This document shows positions 36,592 through 45,819 of a DNA stretch of 64,000 nt, piece by piece. Numbering within the stretch: position 1 is the first letter of the stretch; each line of letters opens with the position of its first letter. The notes under the pieces were generated by a model, which was not told the DNA's origin, searched no databases, and worked only from the letters and a program-made list of their open reading frames with translations. This stretch comes from Arthrobacter gandavensis (lineage in GTDB: Bacteria; Actinomycetota; Actinomycetes; Actinomycetales; Micrococcaceae). Made by a program: the position numbers and the translations under genes. The DNA lies in the NCBI RefSeq assembly GCF_015355785.1, contig NZ_JADKYW010000006.1:727982-791981 (forward strand). The letters are read 5' to 3'.

Positions 36592-36646
36592 CAGTCCACC
36601 TTCGCCGCTGTCCCGATGTGCTTCAAGCAGGCACGCCGCCCTGCTC

Positions 36647-37171
36647 CTAGACAGGCACACCGGCGCCTGAACACTGCTGGCGGAGAACCTCGTTCGCCGG
36701 CGCTGATTCGAGCTCCAGAAGCGCCCGTTTTGCATCGATGCCGGCAGAATAGCCGGTGAGTGCACCTTTGGTGCCCACCACTCGGTGGGTCGGCACCACG
36801 ATTCCCACCGCGTTGCGGGCAAGTGCGGCGCCGACGCCCCGCGCCTTCGACGCGTCGCCCAGCGCTACCGCGAGCTGCTTGTATGTTCTCGTCTGGCCGT
36901 AAGGAATGGCCGCGACGGCTTTCCAGACCTGTTCTTGGAACGGTGTTCCCGTTTGTGACACCGGCAGCTCGAAGCAGCACCGGCGTCCAGAGAAGTACTC
37001 CTCGAACTGCCGCTCCACTGCCTCGAACCCGTCTTCAGCGGCCAGACCCAGCCTGGCGGTGTCCCGTGGCAGAAAGTCTGTTGGCGAAGCCTCCACCCCG
37101 ACCAGCAGTCCGTCCTCTGCGACGAGCGTCAGGATGCCCAGGGGCGAGTAGATCACTTTGTGCGTGCGCAT
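36647..37171 (-). CDS. Ogt-like O6-alkylguanine DNA alkyltransferase homologue lacking active-site Cys
   Basis: A 174-residue protein with the whole Ogt/AGT architecture: an N-terminal RNase H-like domain, then the DNA-binding domain with [26 protein letters not shown], the [10 protein letters not shown] strand and [17 protein letters not shown]. The active-site motif PCHRV reads PTHRV, with Thr128 in place of the methyl-accepting Cys. Without it the protein cannot be a suicide methyltransferase, and may act like alkyltransferase-like (ATL) proteins, which bind O6-alkylguanine and flag it for excision repair. The start is ATG 37171 with AAGGAG six bases upstream. It lies between xerC and dprA; the frame is intact. 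Confidence 0.9.
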   Translation of the reverse strand: MRTHKVIYSPLGILTLVAEDGLLVGVEASPTDFLPRDTARLGLAAEDGFEAVERQFEEYFSGRRCCFELPVSQTGTPFQEQVWKAVAAIPYGQTRTYKQLAVALGDASKARGVGAALARNAVGIVVPTHRVVGTKGALTGYSAGIDAKRALLELESAPANEVLRQQCSGAGVPV

Positions 37172-37172
37172 G

Positions 37173-38477
37173 TCAGTCTCCTTGAGATGGCGGTTTGGTA
37201 GGACGAGGATGTGCCGGGGACCGGTCGCCGCGTTGCCACAGACCTTCCCCAGTCCGTCGCGCGAGCCCGGAAAGTTCAAGCCGCGCAAGTCCGGCGCGCA
37301 CAGCGGCAGGACTAAGACCGGCCACCGCCGAGAGTTTCTGCGGAGGTACGCCTTTGCGCAGCGGCAAGGCGTCCAGCAGCAGGATGTCTTCGACGGCCAG
37401 TCCGTCGTGATCTGCCGCTGCGCCGGCGCGGTCTGGGCCGGCATTGTCCGTGGCGAGGACAAAGGGGTCGATGAGTTCCAGCACTTCCGCCGCGTCGCTC
37501 ACACAGACCGCGCTGCCCTCACGCAGAAGGCGGTGGCAACCGGCGGAATTCGCCGAGTAGACAGATCCGGGGACCGCACCCACTCCCCTGCCCAGTTCCG
37601 CTGCGTGGTGGGCGGTGTTCAGTGCACCGGAACGCCAGCGAGCCTCTACTACCACGGTGGCCGCGGCCAGCGCCGCGATGAGGCGGTTGCGCTGCAGGAA
37701 GCGCCACCGGGTGGGAGCCGAACCGGGCGGAACTTCGCTCACAATGAGCCCTGTCTCCGCTGCTGCACGAAGCAGGTCTTCATTCCCGGCGGGATACAAC
37801 CGGTCCACGCCTCCGGCCAGCACCGCAAGGGTGGGGGTTTCGGTGCTGCCCGCCGCGGAGGGACGGGCGCCGTCGGGGGCAGCACGTTTATCGGATCCTG
37901 GCCGGATTCCACCGACTGACAGTGCGGAGCGGTGTGCCTGCGCATCAATACCATAGGCGCCGCCGGAAATGACGGTTCGGCCGCGTTGGACAAGACCGGC
38001 AGCCAGGTCACCTGTGACCGCCAGCCCATAGGACGTGGCATCGCGTGATCCCACCAGCGACAGGCACTGTGCCAGTTCCGGGATGGTTCCGTTGCCGCGG
38101 GTCCACAGGCAGAACGGCCTCGACTGCCCCAGGTCGTCCAACGCGGCGGGCCAGTCAGTATCCTCTGGAACGATCATCCTCCCGCCGAAACGGCGGACGG
38201 TCTGCAGGTCCCGCTGCGGTGCCAGATCCGCTGCCCGGGGCAGCCAGCGCCCGAGTGCCTCGGCGAAGACGCGATCCGCGCCGCGCACGCCCCGCTCTTC
38301 CAGCAACGCGCCCATTTCCCGGCGCAGGGTGCTTCCGGCGCGCTGACGGCCTGAAGCCACGAGCGCTGCCGTCTCGGGTCCGGCCGCTGCCACCAGCGCC
38401 TGCCCCATCGTGTCCGAGGGCTCAATCAGCCGGGACAGGGCCGCCCGTGCCAACAGGACAGGCTCCACGCGGCTCAT
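37173..38477 (-). CDS. dprA: DNA-processing protein DprA
   Basis: A 434-residue protein that loads RecA on incoming single-stranded DNA during transformation. It has an N-terminal helical domain, a Rossmann-like core with LVGSRDATSYG and TVISGGAYGIDAQAHR, and a C-terminal winged-helix domain (LSPAAVRAGLARLELSGL). About 25 residues (191-215, Gly/Ala/Pro-rich) are inserted between two core strands and are not typical. The start overlaps comM by 4 bp, and the stop is one base from the ogt-like start. Natural competence genes proper (comEA/comEC) are not here. Confidence 0.94.
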   Translation of the reverse strand: MSRVEPVLLARAALSRLIEPSDTMGQALVAAAGPETAALVASGRQRAGSTLRREMGALLEERGVRGADRVFAEALGRWLPRAADLAPQRDLQTVRRFGGRMIVPEDTDWPAALDDLGQSRPFCLWTRGNGTIPELAQCLSLVGSRDATSYGLAVTGDLAAGLVQRGRTVISGGAYGIDAQAHRSALSVGGIRPGSDKRAAPDGARPSAAGSTETPTLAVLAGGVDRLYPAGNEDLLRAAAETGLIVSEVPPGSAPTRWRFLQRNRLIAALAAATVVVEARWRSGALNTAHHAAELGRGVGAVPGSVYSANSAGCHRLLREGSAVCVSDAAEVLELIDPFVLATDNAGPDRAGAAADHDGLAVEDILLLDALPLRKGVPPQKLSAVAGLSPAAVRAGLARLELSGLARRTGEGLWQRGDRSPAHPRPTKPPSQGD

Positions 38478-40018
38478 GCCGCCGCCGTCTGCTGCCGGAA
38501 GGCGAGTGCCTGGCCAATGTCATCCGCGTCGGGAGAGCTGTGCCCCGTCAAATCGGCTATTGACCAGGCCACCCGGAGTACGCGGTCGTATCCGCGTGCA
38601 GTTAGTGTCTGCCGGTCCAGTGCCCTGTCCAGGGCTGCAGTGCTGCTCCGGGGTGGCTTTAGGGCTCCGCGCAGCACGGCGCCGGGCACCTCGGCGTTGG
38701 TTTCGCAGCCCAGCCGCACCAGCCGTTCCTGCTGCAGCCGGCGTGCCTGTTCCACCCTGGCGGCAACGGAGGTGCTGGATTCAGCTGTCCCTGCTGCGGC
38801 GAAGTCCTGGAGTGAGACGCGCCGGATCTCCAGCTGCAGGTCCACCCGGTCCAGCAGCGGGCCGGACAGCCTGCTGAAGTAGCGGCGGCGCTGCTGCGGG
38901 GTGCAGGTACATTCTGTGCCCTTGCCGCTGGCCAGTCCGCAGGGACACGGGTTGGCGGCAAGGACCAATTGGAAACGGGCCGGGTACACGGCGGTCCCGG
39001 CTGCCCGGTGAAGCACCAGCCGCCCGCTCTCCAGCGGCTGGCGAAGAGCGTCGAGTACGCGCGCATCGTATTCCGGCGCTTCATCCAGGAAGAGTACCCC
39101 CCGGTGGGCACGGGATGCTGCTCCCGGCCGGGGAATCCCGCTTCCGCCGCCGATCACGGCCGCGGCGGTCGCTGTGTGGTGGGGATTTTCGAAAGGAGGC
39201 CGCCGAATCAGGCTGGCGCAGTGCATCGCCTGGCCGCTGAGGGAATGAATGGCCGTTACTTCCATCGCCGGTGCGTCCGGCAGATCCGGCAGTAGTCCGG
39301 GCAACCGCTCGGCGAGCATGGTTTTTCCTGCACCTGGAGGCCCCGTCATGAGCAGGTGGTGTGCACCGGCCGCAGCGATTTCGAGGGCGAACCGTGCCTC
39401 ATCCTGTCCGGCGATGTCCGCCAGATCGAGCCCGGCTGTGCCCGCCGGTCCGTTCTCCGCGTTTCCGGCCGCTGGCCGGGTTTCTTCAACGGGGAAAGCC
39501 AAGGTGTCCGGGCTGGCGCCGAAAGCCTGCGCTACCGCGGCCAGCGAGGAGAATCCTCGGACCCGTGACCCGGGTACCAGGCCGGCTTCGGCGGCGTTGT
39601 CCGTCGCAACGGCGATGTCCGGGTATCCGGCTTCCACTGCTGCCATGACAGAAGGAAGAACACCGCGCAGCGGACGCAGCCGCCCGTCGAGTCCCAGCTC
39701 GGCCAGGAAAACGGTCCTGCCGGTGCAGCGGACATCTCCGGCGGCAGCCAGCGCGGCCATCACTATAGCCAGGTCGAACCCGGACCCCCGCTTGTGCACG
39801 TCCGCAGGCATCAGGTTTACGGTGATCTTCCGGCGGCTCAGGGGCAGCCCGGCATTCTTCGCAGCGGACTTCACCCGGTCACGCGATTCGTTCAGCGACG
39901 CGTCCGGCAGCCCCAGCAGGATGAACGCGGGGAGCGCCTGGCCAATGTCCGCCTCGACCTCCACGATCCGACCCTGCAGGCCAACCAGGCCGACCCCGTA
40001 CGTCCGCCCGAGTCCCAT
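38474..40018 (-). CDS. comM: YifB/ComM family AAA+ ATPase
   Basis: A 514-residue Mg-chelatase-like AAA+ protein; ComM is a helicase that promotes branch migration in natural transformation. It has an N-terminal Lon-protease-like domain (LPAFILLGLPDASLNESRDRVKSA), Walker A GPPGAGKT, Walker B FLDEAPEY, and a C-terminal domain with the zinc-type CPCG...CTC cysteines. Overlaps with both neighbours (4 bp with dprA, 1 bp with yraN) show tight translational coupling in the order yraN-comM-dprA. Confidence 0.94.
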   Translation of the reverse strand: MGLGRTYGVGLVGLQGRIVEVEADIGQALPAFILLGLPDASLNESRDRVKSAAKNAGLPLSRRKITVNLMPADVHKRGSGFDLAIVMAALAAAGDVRCTGRTVFLAELGLDGRLRPLRGVLPSVMAAVEAGYPDIAVATDNAAEAGLVPGSRVRGFSSLAAVAQAFGASPDTLAFPVEETRPAAGNAENGPAGTAGLDLADIAGQDEARFALEIAAAGAHHLLMTGPPGAGKTMLAERLPGLLPDLPDAPAMEVTAIHSLSGQAMHCASLIRRPPFENPHHTATAAAVIGGGSGIPRPGAASRAHRGVLFLDEAPEYDARVLDALRQPLESGRLVLHRAAGTAVYPARFQLVLAANPCPCGLASGKGTECTCTPQQRRRYFSRLSGPLLDRVDLQLEIRRVSLQDFAAAGTAESSTSVAARVEQARRLQQERLVRLGCETNAEVPGAVLRGALKPPRSSTAALDRALDRQTLTARGYDRVLRVAWSIADLTGHSSPDADDIGQALAFRQQTAAA

Positions 40019-40377
40019 CAGCCGATTCCCTTCAGATGCTCAATGACCGGCGGCTGTTCCCCTCCGGGAAGCAGGACGGAAACTGCGTCCACCCGCCAGC
40101 TGCTCCGTGCTGCGGAATGCTCCCGGGTCCAGGCCGCGGCCAGCAGATACAGGCGGGCGAGTTTGGCCGCGCTAACAGCTTCAAAGGGATGCCCGTAGTC
40201 CAGCGAAGAACGGGTCTTAACCTCGGCGATGACCAGGGTGTTCCCGTCCCTGGCTACCAGATCGATCTCCCCCTGGCGGCAACGCCAGTTGCGCTCCAGC
40301 ACTTCATATCCGGCGGAGGAAAGATACCGGGCGGCCAGCTCCTCGCCGCTGCGGCCCAGCAGGTCTTTGGCTTTCAT
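40018..40377 (-). CDS. UPF0102/YraN nuclease-fold protein
   Basis: A 119-residue protein of the YraN family with a restriction-endonuclease-like fold. Motif GEIDLVARD (active-site Glu/Asp) and VIAEVKTRSS (the E-x-K) are intact, with the family GRSGEELAARYL start. It probably acts on DNA or as a Holliday-junction-type nuclease; the role is not settled. ATG 40377 has a poor ribosome site. It is the first gene of the yraN-comM-dprA group. Confidence 0.92.
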   Translation of the reverse strand: MKAKDLLGRSGEELAARYLSSAGYEVLERNWRCRQGEIDLVARDGNTLVIAEVKTRSSLDYGHPFEAVSAAKLARLYLLAAAWTREHSAARSSWRVDAVSVLLPGGEQPPVIEHLKGIG

Positions 40378-40497
40378 GCACTGAGTCTGTGCCCGCGTCA
40401 GGGTGCTGCTGTCCCTATGGATGTGATGTGTGGAAGCCAGCCGTCCTGCAGCGGTGCCCGGCGCATCCTGTGCAGGACAGGAGATGCACCGCGGCGG

Positions 40498-41136
40498 TCA
40501 CGTCCGGTACAGCACCGGAAGAGGCGTCAGGCGCAGTGGTACCGCCGCCACGGGAGGCAGTCCAGCGCCGGCGGGCGGACGGAAACCATGCAGAATGCTC
40601 ACATGGGGCCTCAGCGCTGCAGAGAACGCCAGCGCCGGGTCCCGGGCAGCGTAGGCCTCCGGATCCGGGGATTCGCACGAGCGCAGGAATTCCAGGAGCA
40701 GCCCGTAGAGAACCGCGTGTAACTCATCCAGCTCCCGGGTGGGCCGGTACTCCACCACCAGGGTGGTGCCGGCCTGCCCAAACCCTGCCAGCCCCACCGG
40801 TGAAAGCACAAAGTCGCGGGCCGGCAGCGCAGCTTCAGTCGCCGCCAGGTAGGTGCCGAGCGCGCGGGAGAACAACTCCTGCGAAACGCCGGTCGCCGCG
40901 TTCAGCCTGGCGTACGCTTCATCGGCCTTCCCGAAGTGGATCAGTGTCAGGTGCAGCCGGTCCGGGCTCACGGGGCGGGCACGGGGCGCCAGGACACGCG
41001 CTGCCGTCTGCAGCCGGACCAGCTCTGCCAGCCCGGCGGCGTCGGGCTTCAGCTGGGCATAGATGCGCACCCCCATTAGTCCGGCCGGAGACACCGGGGA
41101 CTCCCCGGAGAATTGATCAGGTGCAGCAGCTGCCAT
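40498..41136 (-). CDS. 2'-5' RNA ligase family (2H phosphoesterase) protein
   Basis: A 212-residue protein with the two HxT/S motifs of the 2H superfamily: HLTLIHF near residue 62 and HVSILHG near residue 178. This superfamily hydrolyses cyclic phosphates or ligates 2',5' RNA ends. The first 20 residues are poorly conserved-looking, so ATG 41076 is a possible alternative start. It stands alone between yraN and a divergent acetyltransferase gene. Substrate unknown. Confidence 0.8.
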   Translation of the reverse strand: MAAAAPDQFSGESPVSPAGLMGVRIYAQLKPDAAGLAELVRLQTAARVLAPRARPVSPDRLHLTLIHFGKADEAYARLNAATGVSQELFSRALGTYLAATEAALPARDFVLSPVGLAGFGQAGTTLVVEYRPTRELDELHAVLYGLLLEFLRSCESPDPEAYAARDPALAFSAALRPHVSILHGFRPPAGAGLPPVAAVPLRLTPLPVLYRT

Positions 41137-41187
41137 CTAGGCAGTCTAAGATGCCGCGGTCGAAGGGCAGCGCGGTACCTTGGAAAA

Positions 41188-41805
41188 ATGGTTCTCCAGA
41201 TCCCGCTCCTGCAGGATGAATCGCTGCTGCTCCGGCCGCACCTGACCACGGACGCGGACGCCGTCGTCGCGCGGTCACAGGACCCGCTGACCGTCGCCTG
41301 GACCACGGTTCCGCTGGATTACACCCGTGAAATGGCCCTGAACTATATCTCCGCGGTGGGAGTACCGCAGCAGGACACGATTTCCTGGGCGCTTGAATAC
41401 GACGGACAATACGCCGGCAGCATCGACCTGCGCCGGCAGGGTGCCGGAACCGGCGGGCTGGGTTTCGTTACGTCGCCGGAGTTCCGCGGCCGTGGCCTGA
41501 TGAGCCGGGCGGTCCGCCTGGCGGTGTCCTATGCGTTCGACACGCTCGGCTGGGAAGCGCTGAACTGGACGTCGAACGTCGGCAACCTCGGCAGCTACAA
41601 GACGGTGTGGCGCAACGGCTTTCCGCTGCCCGTCACCGTTCCACGGCTACTGGCTCACCGGGGAGAGATGGTTGACGGCTGGTTCTCCGAGCTGGAGGCA
41701 GCCGCGCCGCGGATCCCGCGGATCCTGTGGAGCGACGCGCTGGCGCTGCTGCCGCACGTTCCCCAGGCACCGGACGGAACCGGGCGTCAGCTGAAGGAGG
41801 ACTAA
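41188..41805 (+). CDS. GNAT family N-acetyltransferase
   Basis: A 205-residue GNAT of the RimJ/RimL-like class. It begins with LLQDESLLLRPHLTTDADAVV, has the acetyl-CoA loop region in SPEFRGRGLMSRAVRL, and a long C-terminal strand region. ATG 41188 follows TTGGAAAA, a weak ribosome site; 25 open codons upstream look artefactual. Its stop overlaps the convergent DUF2469 gene by 4 bp. The substrate (amine or N-terminus) cannot be predicted. Confidence 0.85.
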   Translation: MVLQIPLLQDESLLLRPHLTTDADAVVARSQDPLTVAWTTVPLDYTREMALNYISAVGVPQQDTISWALEYDGQYAGSIDLRRQGAGTGGLGFVTSPEFRGRGLMSRAVRLAVSYAFDTLGWEALNWTSNVGNLGSYKTVWRNGFPLPVTVPRLLAHRGEMVDGWFSELEAAAPRIPRILWSDALALLPHVPQAPDGTGRQLKED

Positions 41806-42125
41806 CCCAGCTCGTCGGCCTTGGGCAGCGTCAGGTCGTCATTGCGGGCAAGCTCTTCCACGTTGACGTCCTTGAACGTGATGACCCGGACGCTTTTGAC
41901 GAACCTCGCGGAACGGTACACGTCCCATACCCAGGCGTCCTGCAGGGTCAGGTCAAAGTAGATTTCGCCGTCGGCGCTGCGTGCCTGCAGGTCCACATGG
42001 TTGGCCAGGTAGAAGCGCCGTTCGGTTTCCACCACGTAGCTGAACAGCCCCACAACATCGCGGTATTCGCGGTAGAGCTGCAGCTCCATGTCTGTCTCGT
42101 AGTTCTCAAGATCCTCTGCGCTCAT
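41802..42125 (-). CDS. DUF2469 family protein
   Basis: A 107-residue acidic protein of the actinobacterial DUF2469 family (Rv2901c counterpart), recognised by the start MSAEDLENYETDMELQLYRE and VETERRFYLANHVD. It always sits beside rnhB and lepB in actinobacteria, as here (7 bp after rnhB). No catalytic motif or membrane helix; function unknown. The start is ATG 42125; the open frame upstream overlaps rnhB and is not used. Confidence 0.93.
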   Translation of the reverse strand: MSAEDLENYETDMELQLYREYRDVVGLFSYVVETERRFYLANHVDLQARSADGEIYFDLTLQDAWVWDVYRSARFVKSVRVITFKDVNVEELARNDDLTLPKADELG

Positions 42126-42132
42126 GGCACCA

Positions 42133-42933
42133 TCATCCCCCAAGCGGGCCCGCTGCGGGGCCATCCTGCGGCGATCGTGCCGTTCCCAGCCGCCAGGACA
42201 GCCTATGCAGCGGGGACGGACCCAGCGTGTCGATCGCCGCACGGTGCGCTCCGGTGGCGTACCCCTTGTTGATCTCCCAGCCGTACGCGGGATGCTGGGC
42301 GGCGTATTCAACCATCATGGTGTCGCGCTCTACCTTCGCCAGGACCGAGGCAGCGGCCACACTCAGGCAGGTCATGTCCGCCTTGATGCGGGTATGGACC
42401 GGAGCGGTGCAGGCAGCGTCGTCTTCGTCCCCCGGCTCGTCGAACAGGCTGCCCTGCATCTCGGGTGAGAGCCAGTTGTGGTTTCCGTCCAGGATCACGA
42501 CGTCGGGCGTGAGGGTTTCGCAGACCTGCGTCCACGCGCGCGTGCCCGCCAGGCGCAGGGCACCCATCAGGCCCAGCAGGTCGATCTCGGCAGCGCTGGC
42601 ATGGCCGACGCCCCAGGCCGGGCACCATTTCCTGATCTGCGGAACCAGCGCCTGCCGGTCCGCCGGTGTCAGCAGCTTGCTGTCCCGGACACCTTTCAGC
42701 GCGCGGACCGACTCCAGCTGCACTGCAACCAGTCCCACGCTGACGGGACCGGCCAGCGCGCCGCGGCCCACTTCGTCGCAGCCGGCCAGCACCCGGTGGC
42801 CCAAGGCGGCAAAGCTGCGCTCGTGACGGAGGGTGGGCCCTTTGGACGCTGTGCGCGTGCGCTGGGTGCGGGCCGGTTTTGCCGTGTGGGCGCCTGCCGG
42901 AATGCGCAGGGCCGGGGCCTGCTTGGAAGTCAC
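42133..42933 (-). CDS. rnhB: Ribonuclease HII
   Basis: A 266-residue endonuclease that removes ribonucleotides from DNA and RNA from hybrids. The conserved core starts at [13 protein letters not shown] (Asp-Glu) near residue 52. VILDGNHN, a second Asp, and [21 protein letters not shown] follow. The N-terminal 45 basic residues are an extension beyond the core. The stop and start overlaps (4 bp with lepB) show coupling. A type I RNase H is also encoded in this window at 14034-15002. Confidence 0.95.
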   Translation of the reverse strand: MTSKQAPALRIPAGAHTAKPARTQRTRTASKGPTLRHERSFAALGHRVLAGCDEVGRGALAGPVSVGLVAVQLESVRALKGVRDSKLLTPADRQALVPQIRKWCPAWGVGHASAAEIDLLGLMGALRLAGTRAWTQVCETLTPDVVILDGNHNWLSPEMQGSLFDEPGDEDDAACTAPVHTRIKADMTCLSVAAASVLAKVERDTMMVEYAAQHPAYGWEINKGYATGAHRAAIDTLGPSPLHRLSWRLGTARSPQDGPAAGPLGG

Positions 42934-43709
42934 TTCGACGCCGTCTGCGCCCCGGAGGGGTCGGGCACGTCTTCAAACACTTCGGGATAGCTGCCGATGA
43001 AGCCGGCACGGCTCAGCGGCCAGGCGATCACCGAGGCCTTTCCTTCGATGTCTTCGATGTTGATGAAGCCGCCGTTGGGCCCGTCCTGGTGTTCCCGGGA
43101 ATCTGCTGAGGCGTTGCGGTGGTCGCCCATGACCCAGACCTTACCCTCCGGCACCACCACGTCGAACGGGGTGTCCGAAGGCTGCGCACCGGGGTAGATG
43201 TACGGCTCGTCCAGGGCTGCTCCGTTGACTGTGACCTTGCCGTCGGCGTCGCAGCACACCACGTGGTCCCCGGGCATGCCGATGATGCGCTTGACCAGGT
43301 GCTGTTCGGATTCGTCCGGGAGCAGGCCCACGAAAGTCAGCGCGTCGGCGATGAAGTTGCCGTTCTTCTCCTGTGCTGCCGGCAGCCAGGCCTGGGTGTC
43401 TTTAAAGACCACGACGTCGCCGCGGGAGAGGTCGAACGGTTCCGGAACCAGCAGGTTCACGAAGATCCGGTCATCGATTTCAAGTGTCTCTTCCATCGAG
43501 CCCGAGGGGATGAAGAAGGCCCGAAAGAGGAACGTCTTGATCAGGAAGGAGAGCAGGAGCGCGATCACCACAATGATGACCACCTCGCGCAGCCAGGCAC
43601 CGAAGCCCCGCTTCCTGCCGTCCTTGCCCTTGGCATGGGAGGCGCGGGCCTGCGCTTCGCCGGCGTCTGCGTCCCCGTTTGCGGGCCCGTCCGGGAAGTC
43701 CTGCGCCAT
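42930..43709 (-). CDS. lepB: Signal peptidase I
   Basis: A 259-residue membrane serine protease that removes signal peptides. A charged N-terminal tail is followed by one membrane helix (about 42-60). Catalytic Ser71 is in [12 protein letters not shown] and the general-base Lys is in [23 protein letters not shown] is the third family box. The start is ATG 43709 with GAGGAA five bases upstream. It is the second of two tandem signal peptidases and is translationally coupled to rnhB. Confidence 0.95.
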   Translation of the reverse strand: MAQDFPDGPANGDADAGEAQARASHAKGKDGRKRGFGAWLREVVIIVVIALLLSFLIKTFLFRAFFIPSGSMEETLEIDDRIFVNLLVPEPFDLSRGDVVVFKDTQAWLPAAQEKNGNFIADALTFVGLLPDESEQHLVKRIIGMPGDHVVCCDADGKVTVNGAALDEPYIYPGAQPSDTPFDVVVPEGKVWVMGDHRNASADSREHQDGPNGGFINIEDIEGKASVIAWPLSRAGFIGSYPEVFEDVPDPSGAQTASK

Positions 43710-43720
43710 GTGCGTTCCTC

Positions 43721-44422
43721 TTATTCCACGAATTGCCATACGGTGTCCAACTCTAGTCGTTCAATGCCGGTACTTCTGTGGAACGGCCAAAGGATTCGCT
43801 GTGCACGGCCGATCACCCGGTCCTCGGGTATCAGTCCGCCTCCGGGCGCACCGAGCAGCGTCCGGGAATCGGCTGAATCCGAGCGGTGGTCGCCCAGCAG
43901 CCACAGCCGGCCTTCCGGTACAACGACGTCGAACGCCGTTTCGCTCCCGGCGTCACCGGGGAAGAGATAAGGTTCACGAATGGGCTGCCCGTTGACGGTC
44001 AGCCTGCCGTCGGTACAGCAGGCCACCGTGTCACCGGGCACGCCGATGACACGCTTGATGTACACGGTGTCGCTGCCGGCAAGGCCCAGCCACTGTGCGG
44101 CGGCGTCAGCGGCCTGCTTCAGCACGGGGTCCGGGCTGTGCAGGGGCGCCAGCGAACCGCGGCCGTCAAAGACGACGACGTCGCCGCGCTGGATTTCGGA
44201 GTTCCGGTACTCGGTCCGGGACACCAGCACCCGGTCCCCGGGCTCCAGCAGCGGCTGCATTGAACCGGAAGGAATGTAGTAGACGTCGAAGATGAAGGCC
44301 CGGACCAGGCCGGCGAGGATTACCGCCCCCGCCAGGGCCCAGAGCACAAAACGCCAGCCCGCAATGGACCGGCGTTTTGTGTGGTTCCGGGGTCCAGCCC
44401 CGTCCGCGGATGTCTGCGGCAA
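43721..44422 (-). CDS. lepB: Second signal peptidase I
   Basis: A 233-residue signal peptidase homologue with all catalytic boxes: IPSGSMQPLL (Ser54), YIKRVIGVPGD (Lys) and LLGDHRSDSADSR. One membrane helix covers about 24-42. It is shorter at the N-terminus than the copy 11 bp downstream and differs through the middle, so it is an old paralogue rather than a recent duplicate. The start appears to be TTG 44422, five bases after the rplS stop, without a clear ribosome site, pointing to translation reinitiation. The first codons contain an 11-bp inverted repeat. Confidence 0.93.
   Translation of the reverse strand: MPQTSADGAGPRNHTKRRSIAGWRFVLWALAGAVILAGLVRAFIFDVYYIPSGSMQPLLEPGDRVLVSRTEYRNSEIQRGDVVVFDGRGSLAPLHSPDPVLKQAADAAAQWLGLAGSDTVYIKRVIGVPGDTVACCTDGRLTVNGQPIREPYLFPGDAGSETAFDVVVPEGRLWLLGDHRSDSADSRTLLGAPGGGLIPEDRVIGRAQRILWPFHRSTGIERLELDTVWQFVE
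44345..44381 (-). repeat. Perfect 11-bp inverted repeat at the start of the second lepB
   Basis: CACAAAACGCC (44345-44355) is repeated as its exact complement at 44371-44381, 15 bases apart, in codons 14-26 of the second lepB. Transcribed, it folds into a hairpin that could slow or stop transcription from rplS into lepB. Confidence 0.5.
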
Positions 44423-44427
44423 GAAAA

Positions 44428-44787
44428 TTACTTGGCGGGACGGAAGTCGCGCTTTTCCTTGATCTTGGCAGCCTTGCCGCGCAGGTCGCGCATGTAGTAA
44501 AGCTTGGCGCGGCGGACGTCACCACGGGTGACCACCTCGATCTTGTCGATGACCGGGGAGTGCACCGGGAAGGTACGCTCCACGCCGACGCCGAAGCTGA
44601 CCTTGCGGACCGTGAAGGTCTCGCGCAGGCCGTCGCCCTGGCGCTTCATGACGAAGCCCTGGAAAACCTGAACACGGGTGTTCTTGCCTTCAACGATGTT
44701 GACGTGAACCTTGACGGTGTCGCCGGTGCGGAACTCGGGGATGTCCGAACGCAGCGAAGCTGCGTCGAGGGAATCTAGGATGTGCAT
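44428..44787 (-). CDS. rplS: 50S ribosomal protein L19
   Basis: The 119-residue ribosomal protein L19, located at the 30S-50S interface. Family core features [28 protein letters not shown] and [15 protein letters not shown] are intact. ATG 44787 has AGGAG seven bases upstream. It is separated from trmD by 243 bases that carry a candidate promoter, so it is probably transcribed on its own and into the signal peptidase genes. Confidence 0.97.
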   Translation of the reverse strand: MHILDSLDAASLRSDIPEFRTGDTVKVHVNIVEGKNTRVQVFQGFVMKRQGDGLRETFTVRKVSFGVGVERTFPVHSPVIDKIEVVTRGDVRRAKLYYMRDLRGKAAKIKEKRDFRPAK

Positions 44788-44973
44788 TGCTAATCACTCC
44801 TGGTGAACGCCACAGGTCATTCACTTTGGTCACGGCGGCAAGGGTGAACCCAAACGGTGCACAGATGCTGCCGAAGCTGTGAAACCGGCGTTCCGGGAAT
44901 TGGTTGCCGGTGTGCCTTGCCTGTTGGCCTCGCTCCCCCTGTGGCAGGTGCGGACCCAGATGACACAACTACC

Positions 44974-44982
44974 CATTGTGCC
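44974..44982 (-). promoter_or_regulatory. GGCACAATG word upstream of rplS, candidate -10
   Basis: This word lies in the trmD-rplS gap, about 190 bases before the rplS start. The same nine bases occur upstream of rpsP and DUF3145 in the same orientation; CACAAT would be the -10. Confidence 0.35.
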
Positions 44983-45030
44983 ACAGTGCCGGCGGTGCCC
45001 ACCAATCGCACCCATCCGTCGACGGCAGGG

Positions 45031-45819
45031 TCAGGACTGCGGCAGGACGGCTTCCGCCGATACTGTCCAACCGAGGGCCGCGAGGGTTGCCTTGTCCGCC
45101 TTATCCAGTGCGGACGGGTCCAGCCTGGCGATGAGGTCCGGACGCCGTTCGGAGGTCCGGCGGAGCTGTTCGTCGCGCCGGAAACGGGCAATCTTCGCGT
45201 GGTTGCCGCTGAGCAGCACGTCGGGAATGGGCCGCTCACGCCACTGCGAGGGCTTGGTGTACACGGGGTATTCCAGGAGCCCGTCGGAGTGTGATTCCTC
45301 CACCAGGGATTCGGGATTCCCGACGACGCCGGGCACCAGGCGGCCGATGGCCTCCACCATCGCCAGCACCGCCACCTCGCCGCCGTTCAGGACGTAGTCT
45401 CCGAGACTCATCGGGCGGACGGCGAAGTGCTCCCCTGCCCACTCCAGCACCCGTTCGTCGATGCCTTCGTACCGTCCGCAGGCAAAGACCAGATGCTCAG
45501 CGGCTGCCAGTTCATAAGCGGTCTGCTGGGTGAAGACTTCACCGGCCGGAGAAGGAACGATCAGCGTGGGACGCGCCGGCCCCTCGGGAGCGCCGTCGAG
45601 CGCCGTGGTCAGGGCCTGCGCCCAGGGCTCGGGCTTCATGACCATACCTGCGCCGCCGCCGTAGGGCGTATCGTCGACGGTTCTGTGCCGGTCGCTGGTA
45701 AATTCACGCAGGTCCTTGACCCGAACATCAAGCAGCCCGTCCTGCCGGGCCTTGCCGATCAGGGAGAGATCGAGTGCGGCAAGGTACTCCGGGAAAATGG
45801 AGAAAACGTCAATGCGCAC
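45031..45819 (-). CDS. trmD: tRNA (guanine-37-N1)-methyltransferase
   Basis: A 262-residue SPOUT-knot methyltransferase that makes m1G37 in tRNA and prevents frameshifting. Start [25 protein letters not shown], the AdoMet knot with [13 protein letters not shown] and [13 protein letters not shown] are all present. The start is GTG 45819, directly after the rimM stop, giving the usual rimM-trmD pair. The C-terminal domain is complete. Confidence 0.97.
   Translation of the reverse strand: MRIDVFSIFPEYLAALDLSLIGKARQDGLLDVRVKDLREFTSDRHRTVDDTPYGGGAGMVMKPEPWAQALTTALDGAPEGPARPTLIVPSPAGEVFTQQTAYELAAAEHLVFACGRYEGIDERVLEWAGEHFAVRPMSLGDYVLNGGEVAVLAMVEAIGRLVPGVVGNPESLVEESHSDGLLEYPVYTKPSQWRERPIPDVLLSGNHAKIARFRRDEQLRRTSERRPDLIARLDPSALDKADKATLAALGWTVSAEAVLPQS

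Noticed and set aside
42930-44422. Recent tandem duplication of lepB
   Set aside because: The two proteins share only the catalytic boxes and differ in length and central region, so they are old paralogues.
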